From: Sulfitobacter sp. M39 | Lineage (GTDB): Bacteria > Pseudomonadota > Alphaproteobacteria > Rhodobacterales > Rhodobacteraceae | DNA: 64,000 bases | Direction: 5' to 3' | NCBI RefSeq assembly: GCF_021735935.1 | Contig: NZ_WMDZ01000001.1 | Location: 372,001 to 436,000, forward strand | In this document: piece by piece, positions 1 through 9,836 of the stretch | Layout of the letters: the number at the start of each line of letters is the position of its first letter | Numbering within the stretch: the stretch's first letter is position 1 | Program-made: the position numbers and the translations under genes | Notes under the pieces: generated by a model | What the model was told of the DNA's origin: nothing | Databases searched by the model: none | What the model saw: only the letters and a program-made list of their open reading frames with translations

Positions 1-915
1 CATGCGGTGGTCTGTGACAGCAGCGGTCAGATCCTGCAGGCTTGGGGCGATCCCGACACGGTGATCCTGCCGCGCTCCTCTGCCAAGATGATCCAGGCGC
101 TGCCCCTGATCCAGTCCGGTGCCGCCGGTGCCTATGGCCTTGAGCCCCAACATCTGGCGCTGGCCTGCGCGTCCCATCAGGCGGCGGATTTGCATGTGGG
201 CATCATCTCTGACTGGCTCAAGACGTTGGGGCTGGACGACAGCGCCTTTCGCTGCGGCACGGCACTTCCCGGTGACGAGGCCGCGCGCAATGCGCTAGTG
301 TGTTCTGACACGCAGCCTTGCCAGATCCACCACGAATGTTCCGGCAAACACGCAGGCTTCCTGACCGTCAATACCCATATGGGCGGCGGTGCCGATTACG
401 AAAAGCAGGACCACCCCGTGCAACGCGCCTGTCTCGAGGCGTTCGAGCGTGTGACCGGCACCACCTCCCCCGGTTTCGGGATCGACGGCTGTTCTGTCCC
501 GAATTTCGCGACCACGCTACACGGTATGGCCCGCGCCATGGCGCATTTCGCCGCTGCTCCCGATGGGTCGGCCGAGGCGCGGCTGCATCAGGCCATGCGC
601 CTGCACCCCGACCTTGTCGCCGGCGAAACCCGCGCCTGCACCAATCTGATGCGCGCGATGAACGGCAAGGTCGCGCTCAAGACCGGGGCCGAGGGGTTCT
701 TCATCGCGATCCTGCCGGATCAGAACATCGGCGTGGCTCTCAAGGCGGCCTGTGGCACCAAACGCGCGGCAGAATGCGCGATCACCTCGATCTTGGTGAA
801 ACTGGGCGCGCTCGACCCGAACCACCCCGAAGCGCGGAAATACCGCAATGCCCCGATAGAAAACCGGCGCGGGATCATCACGGGCACGCTCAAACCTGCC
901 GCTGGCTTTGCGTAA
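1..915 (+). CDS. L-asparaginase II family protein (5' partial)
   Basis: The frame is open to the first base, so the N-terminus lies outside the window; about 304 residues are visible. The sequence resembles the bacterial/plant-type asparaginase II family (PF06089), which deamidates L-asparagine to aspartate and ammonia in the cytoplasm. Visible family-like segments are PRSSAKMIQALP near the start, a CASHQ motif, CSGKHAGFL at about residue 115 and a Gly/Ala-rich C-terminal part with KTGAEGFF. It is convergent with serB, with a small GC hairpin between them. The family call is from motif recognition; substrate preference is inferred. Confidence 0.85.
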   Translation, partial: HAVVCDSSGQILQAWGDPDTVILPRSSAKMIQALPLIQSGAAGAYGLEPQHLALACASHQAADLHVGIISDWLKTLGLDDSAFRCGTALPGDEAARNALVCSDTQPCQIHHECSGKHAGFLTVNTHMGGGADYEKQDHPVQRACLEAFERVTGTTSPGFGIDGCSVPNFATTLHGMARAMAHFAAAPDGSAEARLHQAMRLHPDLVAGETRACTNLMRAMNGKVALKTGAEGFFIAILPDQNIGVALKAACGTKRAAECAITSILVKLGALDPNHPEARKYRNAPIENRRGIITGTLKPAAGFA

Positions 916-947
916 CGCCGCTTCCAAATGGTTAAAAATCCCGGGGT

Positions 948-964
948 ATGGGGCAGCGCCCCAT
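948..964. terminator. intergenic hairpin between convergent genes
   Basis: ATGGGGC and GCCCCAT form a perfect 7-bp stem around a 3-nt loop, between the asparaginase stop (915) and the serB stop (978). Read toward the asparaginase side it is followed after about 10 bases by ATTTTT; read forward there is no T-run. It could be a weak terminator for serB. Confidence 0.4.
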
Positions 965-977
965 GCAGCTTGCGAGC

Positions 978-1853
978 CTAGATGACGAATTCGTCCTTGG
1001 CATACCCCTGCACATAAAGCAGCGCGGTCAGATCGCCAAAGTTGATCCGCACGTCACATTCCGCCGCCACGGCGGGCTTGGCGTGCAGCGCCACGCCCAT
1101 GCCCGCGCGCGCCAGCATGCCCAGATCGTTTGCCCCGTCGCCCACCGCGATCACGTCGTCCTCTGACAGCCCCAGGCGCGCGGTGATCTGTTCAAGCGCA
1201 TCGACCTTGGCCTGTTTGCCCAGGATCGGCACGCCGACGTCGCCCGTCAGCACGCCATCCGATGCGATCAGCGTATTCGCGCGGTTCTCGTCAAAGCCAA
1301 GCGCCTCTGCCACGGCGGCAGTGAACGCCGTGAAACCGCCCGACACAAGCGCCGCATAGGCACCATTTGCCTTCATCGTGGCGATCAGGGTCTTGCCGCC
1401 GGGCATATGGGTGATCCGTTCGGCCAGCACGCGGGTGATCACCGCCTCGTCCAGCCCCTTTAACAGACCAACCCGTTCGCGCAGCGCGGCGTTGAAATCA
1501 AGCTCTCCGTTCATGGCGCGGGCGGTGATATCTTTCACGCGGTCCCCGACCCCGGCCTCATCTGCCAGCTCGTCAATACACTCCTGCTGGATCATGGTGC
1601 TGTCCATATCCGCCAGCAGCATCTTCTTGCGGCGGCCTTCCGACGGGGTGATCACCAGATCGACCCCCATCCCCTGACATTCGGCCCAGACATCCCAGCG
1701 ATTGCCCGGCATCCGCTTCATGTCAAAGCCCGCCGCCTCATCCGGAGCAAGCCAGACCGCATCCCCGCCGCCCCATGCGTTGCGCACGGCATCGACCAGC
1801 GACGCCTCAAGCTGCGGGCGTTGAGGGGAGGTTAGCAGGGTCACACTATGCAT
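978..1853 (-). CDS. serB: Phosphoserine phosphatase SerB
   Basis: 291 residues. It catalyses the last step of serine biosynthesis, hydrolysing O-phospho-L-serine to L-serine in the cytoplasm. It is a HAD-superfamily enzyme: the nucleophile motif DMDST is at residues 82-86, followed by the SerB-typical QQECIDELA. Motif II is LVSGGFTAF in the middle, and motif III/IV is GDGANDLGML near the C-terminus. The first 75 residues form the short N-terminal domain seen in proteobacterial SerB. It stands alone, divergent from the phenylacetate operon. Confidence 0.95.
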   Translation of the reverse strand: MHSVTLLTSPQRPQLEASLVDAVRNAWGGGDAVWLAPDEAAGFDMKRMPGNRWDVWAECQGMGVDLVITPSEGRRKKMLLADMDSTMIQQECIDELADEAGVGDRVKDITARAMNGELDFNAALRERVGLLKGLDEAVITRVLAERITHMPGGKTLIATMKANGAYAALVSGGFTAFTAAVAEALGFDENRANTLIASDGVLTGDVGVPILGKQAKVDALEQITARLGLSEDDVIAVGDGANDLGMLARAGMGVALHAKPAVAAECDVRINFGDLTALLYVQGYAKDEFVI

Positions 1854-2010
1854 GGGTCAGGTCCGTTCGCGTCAAATCAGTCTGGGGCGCATCTTGCGCA
1901 TTGTTTTAACGGGGTTTCCACCCCTGTTCCAGCGCTCCTGCGGGGGAAGGTTGCGCGCTTTGCCCAAGCCGCCCGAACAGACCGCCTTGCGCGTTACCCT
2001 ACCCGCCCTT

Positions 2011-2050
2011 ATGTTACAAAATATACAAACTGAAAAATGTCAGGTAACAT
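2011..2050. promoter_or_regulatory. Candidate PaaX operator in the paa leader
   Basis: ATGTTAC (2011-2017) and GTAACAT (2044-2050) are perfect 7-bp inverted arms separated by 26 bases, so the half-sites are about three helical turns apart. They lie in an AT-rich patch 56-95 bp before the first gene of the phenylacetate operon, which encodes a PaaX repressor at its end. PaaX-family repressors are known for widely spaced inverted repeats; the assignment here is inference. Confidence 0.5.
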
Positions 2051-2105
2051 TTAAGTTGCGTCGAATCGCGACTATCCCTACGCTCGTCAACCAAGGGAGA
2101 CTTTC

Positions 2106-3308
2106 ATGGACGCTTTTATTTGTGACGCACAGCGCACACCCATCGGCCGCTTTGGCGGCGCATTGTCATCGGTCCGCGCCGATGATCTGGCAGCGGCACC
2201 GATTGCCGCACTGATGGCCCGCAATCCTGATCTGGATTGGTCCAAAATCGATGACGTGATCTTTGGCTGTGCCAACCAGGCCGGCGAAGACAACCGTAAC
2301 GTGGCCCGTATGGCCGCCCTGCTGGCCGGTCTGCCGGTCGATGTGCCCGGTGCAACGATCAACCGCCTATGTGCCTCTGGCATGGATGCCGTCGGTGCCG
2401 CGGCCCGCGCGATCAAATCCGGCGACATGGATCTGGCGATTGCCGGCGGTGTCGAAAGCATGACCCGCGCGCCTTTCGTGATGCCCAAGGCAGAAACCGC
2501 CTTCTCGCGCAACAACGCTGTCTATGACACCACCATCGGCTGGCGCTTTGTGAACCCCAAGATGAAGGCGCAATACGGCGTCGAATCCATGCCCGAAACC
2601 GGCGACAACGTGGCTACGGATTATGATATCAGCCGCGAAGATCAGGACGCCTTTGCCAAGCGCAGTCAGGACCGTTGGGAAGCGGCGGACAAGGCCGGTG
2701 TTTTCGCCGACGAGATCACCCCCGTGTCGATCCCGCAGCGCAAGGGCGACCCGATTGTCTTTGACCGCGACGAACACCCGCGCCCCGGCACCACGATCGA
2801 AGCGCTGACCAAGCTGCGCCCGATCAACGGCCCCGACCTGACCGTGACCGCGGGCAATGCCTCTGGCGTCAACGACGGCGCGGCGGCGATGCTGATGGCC
2901 TCTGAGGCGGCGGCGTCGCAGCACGGGTTGACCCCGATTGCACGCGTTGTCGGGATCTCTGCCGCCGGTGTTGAACCGCGCGTCATGGGCATCGGCCCTG
3001 TTCCTGCCAGCCAGAAAGTTCTGGCCCGCGCAGGTCTGACCATCGACCAGATGGATGTGATCGAACTGAACGAAGCATTCGCTTCGCAAGGGATCGCCAC
3101 TTTGCGCGCGCTTGGCGTGGCGGATGATGCACCTCATGTGAATGCCAACGGCGGCGCGATTGCCATCGGTCACCCGCTGGGGATGTCCGGTGCCCGTCTG
3201 GTCATGACCGCAGCCCTGCAGTTGAAACGCACAGGCGGCCGCTATGCGCTGTGCACCATGTGTGTCGGCGTCGGCCAAGGCGTCGCCATCATCCTCGAAC
3301 GCGCTTAA
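2106..3308 (+). CDS. pcaF: 3-oxoadipyl-CoA/3-oxo-5,6-dehydrosuberyl-CoA thiolase
   Basis: 400-residue thiolase. Catalytic residues are visible: nucleophile Cys89 in NRLCASGMDA, His356 in GHPLGMSGAR and Cys386 in CTMCVGVGQG. In phenylacetate degradation this enzyme (PaaJ/PcaF type) cleaves the ring-opened 3-oxoacyl-CoA and 3-oxoadipyl-CoA to acetyl-CoA and succinyl-CoA. A good ribosome site, AGGGAG, precedes the ATG. It is the first gene of the paa operon, 30 bp before paaA, and that placement rather than the sequence alone supports the ring-cleavage role over a beta-oxidation role. paaG, paaH and paaK are not in this window. Confidence 0.88.
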   Translation: MDAFICDAQRTPIGRFGGALSSVRADDLAAAPIAALMARNPDLDWSKIDDVIFGCANQAGEDNRNVARMAALLAGLPVDVPGATINRLCASGMDAVGAAARAIKSGDMDLAIAGGVESMTRAPFVMPKAETAFSRNNAVYDTTIGWRFVNPKMKAQYGVESMPETGDNVATDYDISREDQDAFAKRSQDRWEAADKAGVFADEITPVSIPQRKGDPIVFDRDEHPRPGTTIEALTKLRPINGPDLTVTAGNASGVNDGAAAMLMASEAAASQHGLTPIARVVGISAAGVEPRVMGIGPVPASQKVLARAGLTIDQMDVIELNEAFASQGIATLRALGVADDAPHVNANGGAIAIGHPLGMSGARLVMTAALQLKRTGGRYALCTMCVGVGQGVAIILERA

Positions 3309-3338
3309 CGCAATTATCCCCCTGAAAGGATCTGAACG

Positions 3339-4331
3339 ATGTATGCACAGATGATCAAATCCACCGGCCAAGGTGTCAAATCTCTCGAAGAGATGGATCC
3401 GCAGGAACGCGCCTTTCAGGAACGGATAAATGCGGGCGGCAAGATCGAACCGAAAGACTGGATGCCTGAGGGGTATCGCAAGAACCTCGTCCGGCAGATC
3501 GGCCAGCACGCGCATTCGGAAATCGTGGGCCAGTTGCCAGAAGGCAACTGGATCACCCGCGCCCCGACGCTGGAACGTAAGGCGATCCTGCTCGCCAAGG
3601 TGCAGGACGAGGCAGGCCACGGTCTGTATCTCTATTGTGCCGCCGAAACACTGGGGGTCAGCCGTGACCAGCTGACCCGCGACCTGCTGTCGGGCAAGAT
3701 GAAATACAGCTCTATCTTCAATTATCCGACCCTAACATGGGCCGATATGGGGGCTGTCGGCTGGCTCGTGGATGGGGCCGCGATCATGAACCAGGTGCCC
3801 CTGCAACGCACATCCTACGGCCCCTATGCCCGCGCGATGGTACGTATCTGCAAAGAGGAATCGTTCCACCAGCGCCAAGGCTACGACATCATGATGAAGA
3901 TGGCGAAGGGCACAGAGGCGCAGCGCAAGATGGCGCAGGACGCGTTGAACCGCTTCTGGGGCCCCGCGCTGATGATGTTTGGCCCGTCGGACGAAAACTC
4001 TGTCCATTCGGCGCAATCTATGGCGTGGAAGATCAAGATGAACTCCAACGACGAACTGCGTCAGAAGTTCGTCGATGAATGTGTCCCGCAGGCCGAATAT
4101 CTGGGCCTCACCGTTCCCGACCCCGATCTGAAGTGGAACGAGGAACGCGGGCATTACGACTTTACCCAGCCCGATTGGGACGAATTCTTTGACGTGCTCA
4201 AGGGCAATGGCCCCTGCAATACCGAACGGCTCGCCGCGCGCAACAAGGCGTGGGACGACGGCGCGTGGGTGCGGGACGGTTTGATGGCACATGCGGCGAA
4301 GAAACGCGCCGCGAAACTGGCAGCGGAGTAA
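3339..4331 (+). CDS. paaA: Phenylacetyl-CoA 1,2-epoxidase subunit PaaA
   Basis: 330 residues, the usual length for the catalytic di-iron subunit. With PaaB, PaaC and the reductase PaaE it epoxidises the aromatic ring of phenylacetyl-CoA. The N-terminus ([20 protein letters not shown]) and the segments [14 protein letters not shown] (carboxylate/His iron ligands) and [14 protein letters not shown] (second Glu/His set) are typical of the ferritin-like fold of PaaA. Start ATG follows AAGGA. paaB begins 5 bp after its stop. Confidence 0.96.
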   Translation: MYAQMIKSTGQGVKSLEEMDPQERAFQERINAGGKIEPKDWMPEGYRKNLVRQIGQHAHSEIVGQLPEGNWITRAPTLERKAILLAKVQDEAGHGLYLYCAAETLGVSRDQLTRDLLSGKMKYSSIFNYPTLTWADMGAVGWLVDGAAIMNQVPLQRTSYGPYARAMVRICKEESFHQRQGYDIMMKMAKGTEAQRKMAQDALNRFWGPALMMFGPSDENSVHSAQSMAWKIKMNSNDELRQKFVDECVPQAEYLGLTVPDPDLKWNEERGHYDFTQPDWDEFFDVLKGNGPCNTERLAARNKAWDDGAWVRDGLMAHAAKKRAAKLAAE

Positions 4332-4336
4332 GCAAG

Positions 4337-4681
4337 ATGAGCAGCCCAGAAGCAAAACCCTACCCCGGCACCCAAGCGGTCGACCACGGCAAGGCGCGCG
4401 CCGATGAATGGCCCCTGTTCGAGATCTTCATTCGCGGTCAGCACGGGCTGAGCCATCGCCACGTCGGGTCGCTTCACGCCGCTGACGCCGAAATGGCGAT
4501 CAAGAATGCCCGCGATGTTTATACCCGTCGCAACGAAGGCGTGAGCATCTGGGTCGTCGAGGCCGCCCATATCGCCGCCTCCTCGCCCGAGGAAAAAGGC
4601 CCGCTGTACGAGCCCGCCAACGACAAAGTCTACCGCCACCCCACCTTCTTTGACATTCCAGACGAAGTGGGGGCGATGTGA
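4337..4681 (+). CDS. paaB: Phenylacetyl-CoA epoxidase subunit PaaB
   Basis: 114 residues from the ATG at 4337, which follows paaA by 5 bp; the longer reading frame that starts inside paaA is not used. PaaB is the small non-catalytic subunit that bridges the PaaA-PaaC heterodimers. Typical features are WPLFEIFIRGQHGLSHRHVG followed by ADAEMAIKNARDVYTRR and the EGVSIWVV strand. Its TGA overlaps the GTG start of paaC, which implies translational coupling. Confidence 0.94.
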   Translation: MSSPEAKPYPGTQAVDHGKARADEWPLFEIFIRGQHGLSHRHVGSLHAADAEMAIKNARDVYTRRNEGVSIWVVEAAHIAASSPEEKGPLYEPANDKVYRHPTFFDIPDEVGAM

Positions 4682-5457
4682 GCACGGCAAATATAGACCC
4701 TAACAAAGGCGATATGTTCGAATTTCTATGCCGGATGGGGGATAACACCCTTGTTCTGGGGCACCGCGTTTCGGAATGGTGCGGCCACGCCCCCGTGCTG
4801 GAGGAAGACATCGCGCTGGCGAATACCGCGCTGGACCTGATCGGCCAGACCACGCTGTGGCTGGATCTGGCAGGCAAGGTTGAAGACGCGGGTCGCGATG
4901 CGGATCGGCTGGCCTTTCACCGTGACGTTTGGGATTTCCGCAATCTGTTGTTGGTCGAACAGCCCAACGGCGATTTCGGCCAGACGATCATGCGCCAGTT
5001 TCTGTTTGACGCATGGCACCTGTCGCAGCTGACCGCCCTGATGGAAAGCAGTGATGCACAGATCGCCGCCATCGCGGAAAAGTCGAGCAAAGAGGTGACC
5101 TACCATCTGGAGCGCGCGACAGACACGGTGATCGGCCTGGGCGACGGCACCGAGGAAAGCCACCGCCGCATGCAGAACGCGCTGGACCTGTTATGGCCCT
5201 ATGTCGGGGAAATGTTCGTCGCGGACGCCGTGGACGAGGCTATGGTCGCAGCAGGCATCGCGCCCGATCCTGCGTCCCTGCGCGCCGCCTACGATACCTT
5301 GGTGAACGATATCTTCACCGCCGCCACGCTGACACGGCCCGAAAGCGATTTCGGCCATCACGGCGGCAAATCCGGTAAGCGCCATTCGGAACATCTGGGG
5401 CATATGCTGACGCAGATGCAATGGCTGCAACGCGCCTACCCGGATGCGACATGGTAG
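4678..5457 (+). CDS. paaC: Phenylacetyl-CoA epoxidase subunit PaaC
   Basis: 259 residues with a GTG start that overlaps the paaB stop by 4 bp. PaaC is the structural, iron-free homologue of PaaA in the multicomponent monooxygenase. Visible family features include FEFLCRMGDNTLVLGHRVSEW near the N-terminus, an EDIALANTALDLIGQ helix and the C-terminal GGKSGKRHSEHLGHML segment. The gene sits in the invariant A-B-C-D-E order, so identity is secure. Confidence 0.95.
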   Translation: MSTANIDPNKGDMFEFLCRMGDNTLVLGHRVSEWCGHAPVLEEDIALANTALDLIGQTTLWLDLAGKVEDAGRDADRLAFHRDVWDFRNLLLVEQPNGDFGQTIMRQFLFDAWHLSQLTALMESSDAQIAAIAEKSSKEVTYHLERATDTVIGLGDGTEESHRRMQNALDLLWPYVGEMFVADAVDEAMVAAGIAPDPASLRAAYDTLVNDIFTAATLTRPESDFGHHGGKSGKRHSEHLGHMLTQMQWLQRAYPDATW

Positions 5458-5918
5458 TCGAAAAACCTTCGTTAGAGACTGTTTGGGGCTGGCTCCACGC
5501 CGTGCCGGACCCCGAGATTCCGGTAATCTCGCTCACTGATCTGGGGATCATCCGCGATGTGCAATGGCAGGATGACACGCTAGAGGTCACGGTGACGCCG
5601 ACTTATTCCGGCTGCCCCGCGACGACGATCATCAACCTTGATATCGAAACGGCATTACGCGGGCACGGGATCGAAAAACTGGCTCTAAAGCGGCAACTTT
5701 CGCCTGCCTGGACCTCTGACTGGATGACCGACGCGGGCCGTGCCAAGCTGGAAAGCTACGGCATCGCCCCGCCCCAACCCGCAGGTGGCCCTGAACACTG
5801 CCCCCGTTGCCAATCGACGCATCTGGAAAAGATCAGCCAGTTCGGATCGACCCCATGCAAGGCGCAATGGCGCTGCACCGACTGTCTGGAACCCTTCGAT
5901 TATTTTAAGTGTATCTGA
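5451..5918 (+). CDS. paaD: Phenylacetate degradation protein PaaD
   Basis: 155 residues. The start at 5451 overlaps the paaC stop by 7 bp and gives the expected PaaD N-terminus (EKPSLETVWGWLHAVPDPEIP). An N-terminal MIP18/DUF59 domain carries DPEIPVISLTDLGI and YSGCPAT with a conserved Cys, and a C-terminal zinc-ribbon-like stretch has CPRC and CTDC pairs. PaaD is thought to mature the Fe-S cluster or di-iron centre of the epoxidase. paaE starts 3 bp downstream. Confidence 0.93.
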   Translation: MVVEKPSLETVWGWLHAVPDPEIPVISLTDLGIIRDVQWQDDTLEVTVTPTYSGCPATTIINLDIETALRGHGIEKLALKRQLSPAWTSDWMTDAGRAKLESYGIAPPQPAGGPEHCPRCQSTHLEKISQFGSTPCKAQWRCTDCLEPFDYFKCI

Positions 5919-5921
5919 CCC

Positions 5922-6986
5922 ATGAGCCAATTCCTCCCCTTATTAGTGACTGATATTCACCGCACCATCCGCGACGCGGTGGTCTTGACCCTGCAGCCCG
6001 AAGACCCAAAGGCGTTTGCCTTCAAGCAGGGTCAGTATCTGACCTTCAAACAGGATTTCGACGGGACCGAGCTGCGCCGCAACTATTCCATTTGCGCCGG
6101 TCTGGACGACGGCGTGCTGCAAGTGGGGATCAAGCGGGTCGATGGCGGTGCCTTCTCTACCTTTGCGAACGAGGTATTGAAGGTCGGGGATACGCTGCAT
6201 GCCATGCCCCCCCAAGGCACGTTTTCCGCCGGGTTAGAGCCTGATCGCGCGCGGAATTACCTTGGCTTTGCCGGCGGGTCTGGGATCACGCCCGTGCTGT
6301 CGATCCTCAAGACGGTGCTGAAACGCGAGCCCAAATCGACCTTTACGCTGGTCTATGCCAACCGCGCTGTGAACACGATCATGTTCCGCGAAGAGCTGGA
6401 GGATCTCAAGAACCGCTATATGGGCCGGTTGAGCGTCATCCACATGCTGGAAAGCGGCCAAGACATCGACCTGTTCACCGGCCGTGTAGACCAGAATAAA
6501 TGCGCCGAGTTGTTCAAGACCTGGATCGACGTGTCGGACATGGACATGGCCTTTATCTGCGGGCCGGAGCCGATGATGCTGGCCATCGCGGATGCCCTGA
6601 AAACCCACGGGTTAGAGCCTGATCAGATCAAGTTCGAGCTGTTCAGCGAAAGCCAACAGGGTCGTCTGGCGAAACAGGAAATGGCCAAGCGCAGCGAGGG
6701 TCAGGCGCAAACGCAGGTGACCGTCAAAATCGACGGCGCGCAGCACAGCTTTACCATGACCAAGGGGCAGTCGGTGCTGGATGCCGCGCTAGAGAATAAC
6801 CTTGATGCGCCCTTTGCCTGCAAGGCGGGGGTCTGTTCGACCTGCATGTGCAAGGTGACCGAAGGTGAGGTCGAGATGCTGTCGAACCACGCGCTGGAAG
6901 ATTACGAAGTTGAACGCGGATACCGGCTGAGCTGCCAAAGCTATCCGCTGAGCGACACGCTTTTCATTGACTACGACCATCACTAA
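5922..6986 (+). CDS. paaE: Phenylacetyl-CoA epoxidase reductase PaaE
   Basis: 354 residues. It is the NADPH-dependent flavin/iron-sulfur reductase that feeds electrons to PaaA. Domain order is a FAD-binding ferredoxin-reductase domain (RRNYSICAG flavin motif near residue 50), a NAD-binding domain (GFAGGSGITPVLSIL and FICGPEPMM) and a C-terminal plant-type 2Fe-2S ferredoxin with CKAGVCSTCMC and a final Cys about 35 residues on. paaZ starts 10 bp after its stop. Confidence 0.95.
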   Translation: MSQFLPLLVTDIHRTIRDAVVLTLQPEDPKAFAFKQGQYLTFKQDFDGTELRRNYSICAGLDDGVLQVGIKRVDGGAFSTFANEVLKVGDTLHAMPPQGTFSAGLEPDRARNYLGFAGGSGITPVLSILKTVLKREPKSTFTLVYANRAVNTIMFREELEDLKNRYMGRLSVIHMLESGQDIDLFTGRVDQNKCAELFKTWIDVSDMDMAFICGPEPMMLAIADALKTHGLEPDQIKFELFSESQQGRLAKQEMAKRSEGQAQTQVTVKIDGAQHSFTMTKGQSVLDAALENNLDAPFACKAGVCSTCMCKVTEGEVEMLSNHALEDYEVERGYRLSCQSYPLSDTLFIDYDHH

Positions 6987-6996
6987 GGGGCCCAAT

Positions 6997-9021
6997 ATGC
7001 GCGATATCCAAAGCTTTGCCGCCGGACAATGGATCAACCCCGGTGCCGGTGCACGCAACATCGCAAGCGCGATCACCGGCGAGATCATCGCCCAAGCAGG
7101 CAATGACGCGCTGCAGGTTCAGACGATGCTGGCCTTTGCCCGTGACATCGGCGGCCCTGCCCTGCGCAGGCTGACGTTTCATGACCGCGCCAAGATGCTC
7201 AAGGCCGTCGCGCTTTACCTCAATGACCATAAACAGAGCCTATACGAGCTGTCGTTCGACACAGGCGGCACGCAGGCCGATCACCTGATCGACGTGGATG
7301 GCGGCATCGGCACGATGCAGGTCTACGCCGCCAAGGGTCGCCGCGAGATGCCGGATGACCAGATCTATCTGGACGGTCCCGTGGAACAGTTGGGCCGCAC
7401 CGGTCAGTTCATGGGGCGCCACATCTGCACGCCGCTGCAGGGCGTCGCGGTGCATATCAACGCCTTCAACTTCCCCGTTTGGGGCATGTTGGAAAAGCTC
7501 GCCCCGACGCTGCTTGCGGGCGTGCCCGCCATCGTCAAACCCGCCACCGCCAGCTGTCAGGTGACCGAGGCCTGTTTCCGCCTGATGATCCAGTCCGGTA
7601 TTCTGCCAGACGGCGCGATCCAGTTGGTGACGGGGGGCTTGGGCGATATGCTGGACCACCTCGATTGTCAGGATGTCGTTAGCTTTACAGGCTCTGCCGA
7701 AACCGCGCTGAAACTGCGCAGCAACCCTGTGTTGGTCGAACGCTCCGTCCGGTTCGCGTCTGAACAGGATAGTCTCAATGCCTCTGTGTTAGGGTCTGAT
7801 GCGGGCCCCGGCACGCCCGAGTTTGATCTGTTTGTGAAAGAGGTCCAGCGCGAGATGACGGCCAAGGCGGGGCAGAAGTGCACCGCCATCCGCCGGATCA
7901 TGGTACCGCAACCCCATGTGGATGCGCTGATCGCTGCGCTGTCGGACCGGCTGGCCAAAGTCACCATCGGCGATCCCCGTCTTGAGGGCACGAAAATGGG
8001 CGCGCTTGTTTCGCAATCGCAGCGCCGCGACGTGCTTGAGAAAGCCGCCCTGATCGGGTCAGAGGCAGCGCGTGTCTTTGGCGACCCCGATGCCTTTACG
8101 GTCGAGGGTGCGGATGCGCAGAAAGGTGCGTTTATCCCGCCGATGCTGTTCCACTGCGCCGATCCCGATGCCGCCACGCATGTGCACGACACCGAGGCTT
8201 TTGGCCCTGTGTCCACCATCATGCCTTACCGTGACACCGATCATGCCGTCGCGCTGCTGAACAAGGGCAAAGGGTCGCTGGTCGCATCCATCATCACCCG
8301 CGACGGCGAGACCGCGCGCGACATGGTGATGGGCGCAGGCGCGTTTCACGGGCGGCTCTATTTCAACAACCGCGACTCGATGGCCGAGGCGACGGGCCAC
8401 GGTGCCCCCCTGCCCCACATGGTCCACGGGGGGCCGGGGCGTGCAGGTGGCGGCGAGGAACTGGGCGGCGTGCGCGGCGTCATGCATTACATGCAGCGCA
8501 CCGCCATTCAGGGCAGCCCCGATATTCTGACCGCCATCGGCAAGCAATGGGTGCCCGGCGCGACCGAGATTTCGGACCGCGGCCACCCCTTCACCCGCCA
8601 CTTTGGCGCGCTGGATCTGGGCGAGACTTTCAATTCTGCCAGCCGCACCGTGTCGCTGGAGGATATCGAGACTTTCGCCCATTTCACCGGTGATACGTTT
8701 TACGCGCATATGGATGACGCCGCCGCCAAGGCGAACCCGTTCTTTCCGGGCCGTGTTGCCCATGGCTATCTGCTGCTAAGCTTTGCCGCCGGGCTGTTCG
8801 TGCAGCCTGACCCCGGCCCTGTGCTGGCGAACACCGGGCTGGACAACCTGCGCTTTATGGCACCGGTGCAGGCGGGCGACAGCATCAAGGTCCGGCTGAG
8901 CGTCAAGGCAAAGACGCCTCGCAATGACGAATACGGTGAGGTACGCTGGCACGTGACCCTGACCAATCAGGATGATGCCGCCGTGGCCGAGTATGAATTG
9001 CTGACGATGAATGCCTATTGA
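6997..9021 (+). CDS. paaZ: Bifunctional oxepin-CoA hydrolase / aldehyde dehydrogenase PaaZ
   Basis: 674 residues from the ATG at 6997; an upstream in-frame start at 6967 lies inside paaE and is less likely. PaaZ opens the oxepin-CoA ring and oxidises the resulting semialdehyde. Residues 1-520 are an aldehyde dehydrogenase domain with Glu256 and nucleophile Cys295 ([10 protein letters not shown]), the same numbers as I recall for the E. coli enzyme. Residues about 535-674 are an R-specific MaoC-like hydratase domain ([19 protein letters not shown]). The last 11 bp overlap paaX. Confidence 0.95.
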   Translation: MRDIQSFAAGQWINPGAGARNIASAITGEIIAQAGNDALQVQTMLAFARDIGGPALRRLTFHDRAKMLKAVALYLNDHKQSLYELSFDTGGTQADHLIDVDGGIGTMQVYAAKGRREMPDDQIYLDGPVEQLGRTGQFMGRHICTPLQGVAVHINAFNFPVWGMLEKLAPTLLAGVPAIVKPATASCQVTEACFRLMIQSGILPDGAIQLVTGGLGDMLDHLDCQDVVSFTGSAETALKLRSNPVLVERSVRFASEQDSLNASVLGSDAGPGTPEFDLFVKEVQREMTAKAGQKCTAIRRIMVPQPHVDALIAALSDRLAKVTIGDPRLEGTKMGALVSQSQRRDVLEKAALIGSEAARVFGDPDAFTVEGADAQKGAFIPPMLFHCADPDAATHVHDTEAFGPVSTIMPYRDTDHAVALLNKGKGSLVASIITRDGETARDMVMGAGAFHGRLYFNNRDSMAEATGHGAPLPHMVHGGPGRAGGGEELGGVRGVMHYMQRTAIQGSPDILTAIGKQWVPGATEISDRGHPFTRHFGALDLGETFNSASRTVSLEDIETFAHFTGDTFYAHMDDAAAKANPFFPGRVAHGYLLLSFAAGLFVQPDPGPVLANTGLDNLRFMAPVQAGDSIKVRLSVKAKTPRNDEYGEVRWHVTLTNQDDAAVAEYELLTMNAY

Positions 9022-9781
9022 CGACTTTGACCTTGCGATCGCCCCTCTGAAAGACCTTGGCGGCCAGCGCGTCTGGTCCCTTATGATCAGTCTCTTTGGT
9101 GATCTGGCCCGACAGGAAGGGCAGATCATCGGCGGGCCGGTGCTGTCGGCGATCATGTCGGCGATGGACGTCCGCCCCGAGGCCGCGCGCGTGGCTCTGC
9201 ATCGTTTGCGCAAGGACAAATGGATCGCCTCCGAGAAACACGGGCGGATCAGCCATCACAGCCTGACCCCCGAAGGCCGCGCACAAAGTCAGGCGGCCAG
9301 TGGCCGGATCTACGCCACCCCTGACGATCTGCCGGAACACTGGCAAATGATCGTGACCGATGACGCCGACACCGGCGCGCTGGAAAAGGCGGGGTTCACC
9401 ACCTTGATGCCGCGCCTTTATGTCGGGGATGCCGCCCTGCCTGTGCCGAACGATGCCGCCATGCTGCCCGGTCAGGCTGCCCCCGACTGGATGAAACGCC
9501 AGCTAGAGCCTGCCTCTCTTGCCGAAAGCTATGCGCAGCTGTCAGACGCCTTGCACCATGTCGCGCGCGACCTTGCCGGTGCCGACACGCTAACGCCGTT
9601 ACAAATTGCGACCCTACGCTGCCTAATCGTGCATAATTGGCGCCGCCTTGCGCTGAAGCACCCTGCGCTGCCGCGTCCGCTGATCCGCGATGATTGGGCC
9701 GGTCTAGTCGCGCATCAAAGGGTTGCTGCTCTGCTTGCAGCCTACCCACGCCCCGACCTGCCGGAAATCGCCACCGCTTGA
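9011..9781 (+). CDS. paaX: PaaX-family transcriptional repressor
   Basis: 256 residues. An N-terminal winged helix (VWSLMISLFGDLAR, then PEAARVALHRLRKDKWI) and a C-terminal PaaX-type domain are visible. PaaX represses phenylacetate genes and is released by phenylacetyl-CoA in characterised systems. It overlaps the end of paaZ by 11 bp, so it is co-transcribed with the operon it probably controls, giving an autoregulatory loop. The spaced inverted repeat at 2011-2050 is the likely target. Confidence 0.88.
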   Translation: MPIDDFDLAIAPLKDLGGQRVWSLMISLFGDLARQEGQIIGGPVLSAIMSAMDVRPEAARVALHRLRKDKWIASEKHGRISHHSLTPEGRAQSQAASGRIYATPDDLPEHWQMIVTDDADTGALEKAGFTTLMPRLYVGDAALPVPNDAAMLPGQAAPDWMKRQLEPASLAESYAQLSDALHHVARDLAGADTLTPLQIATLRCLIVHNWRRLALKHPALPRPLIRDDWAGLVAHQRVAALLAAYPRPDLPEIATA

Positions 9782-9836
9782 GGCCGCGCAGAAAGCGATG
9801 CTTTCCCAACGCGCGCCGTCGGGATATAGGGAGGGC

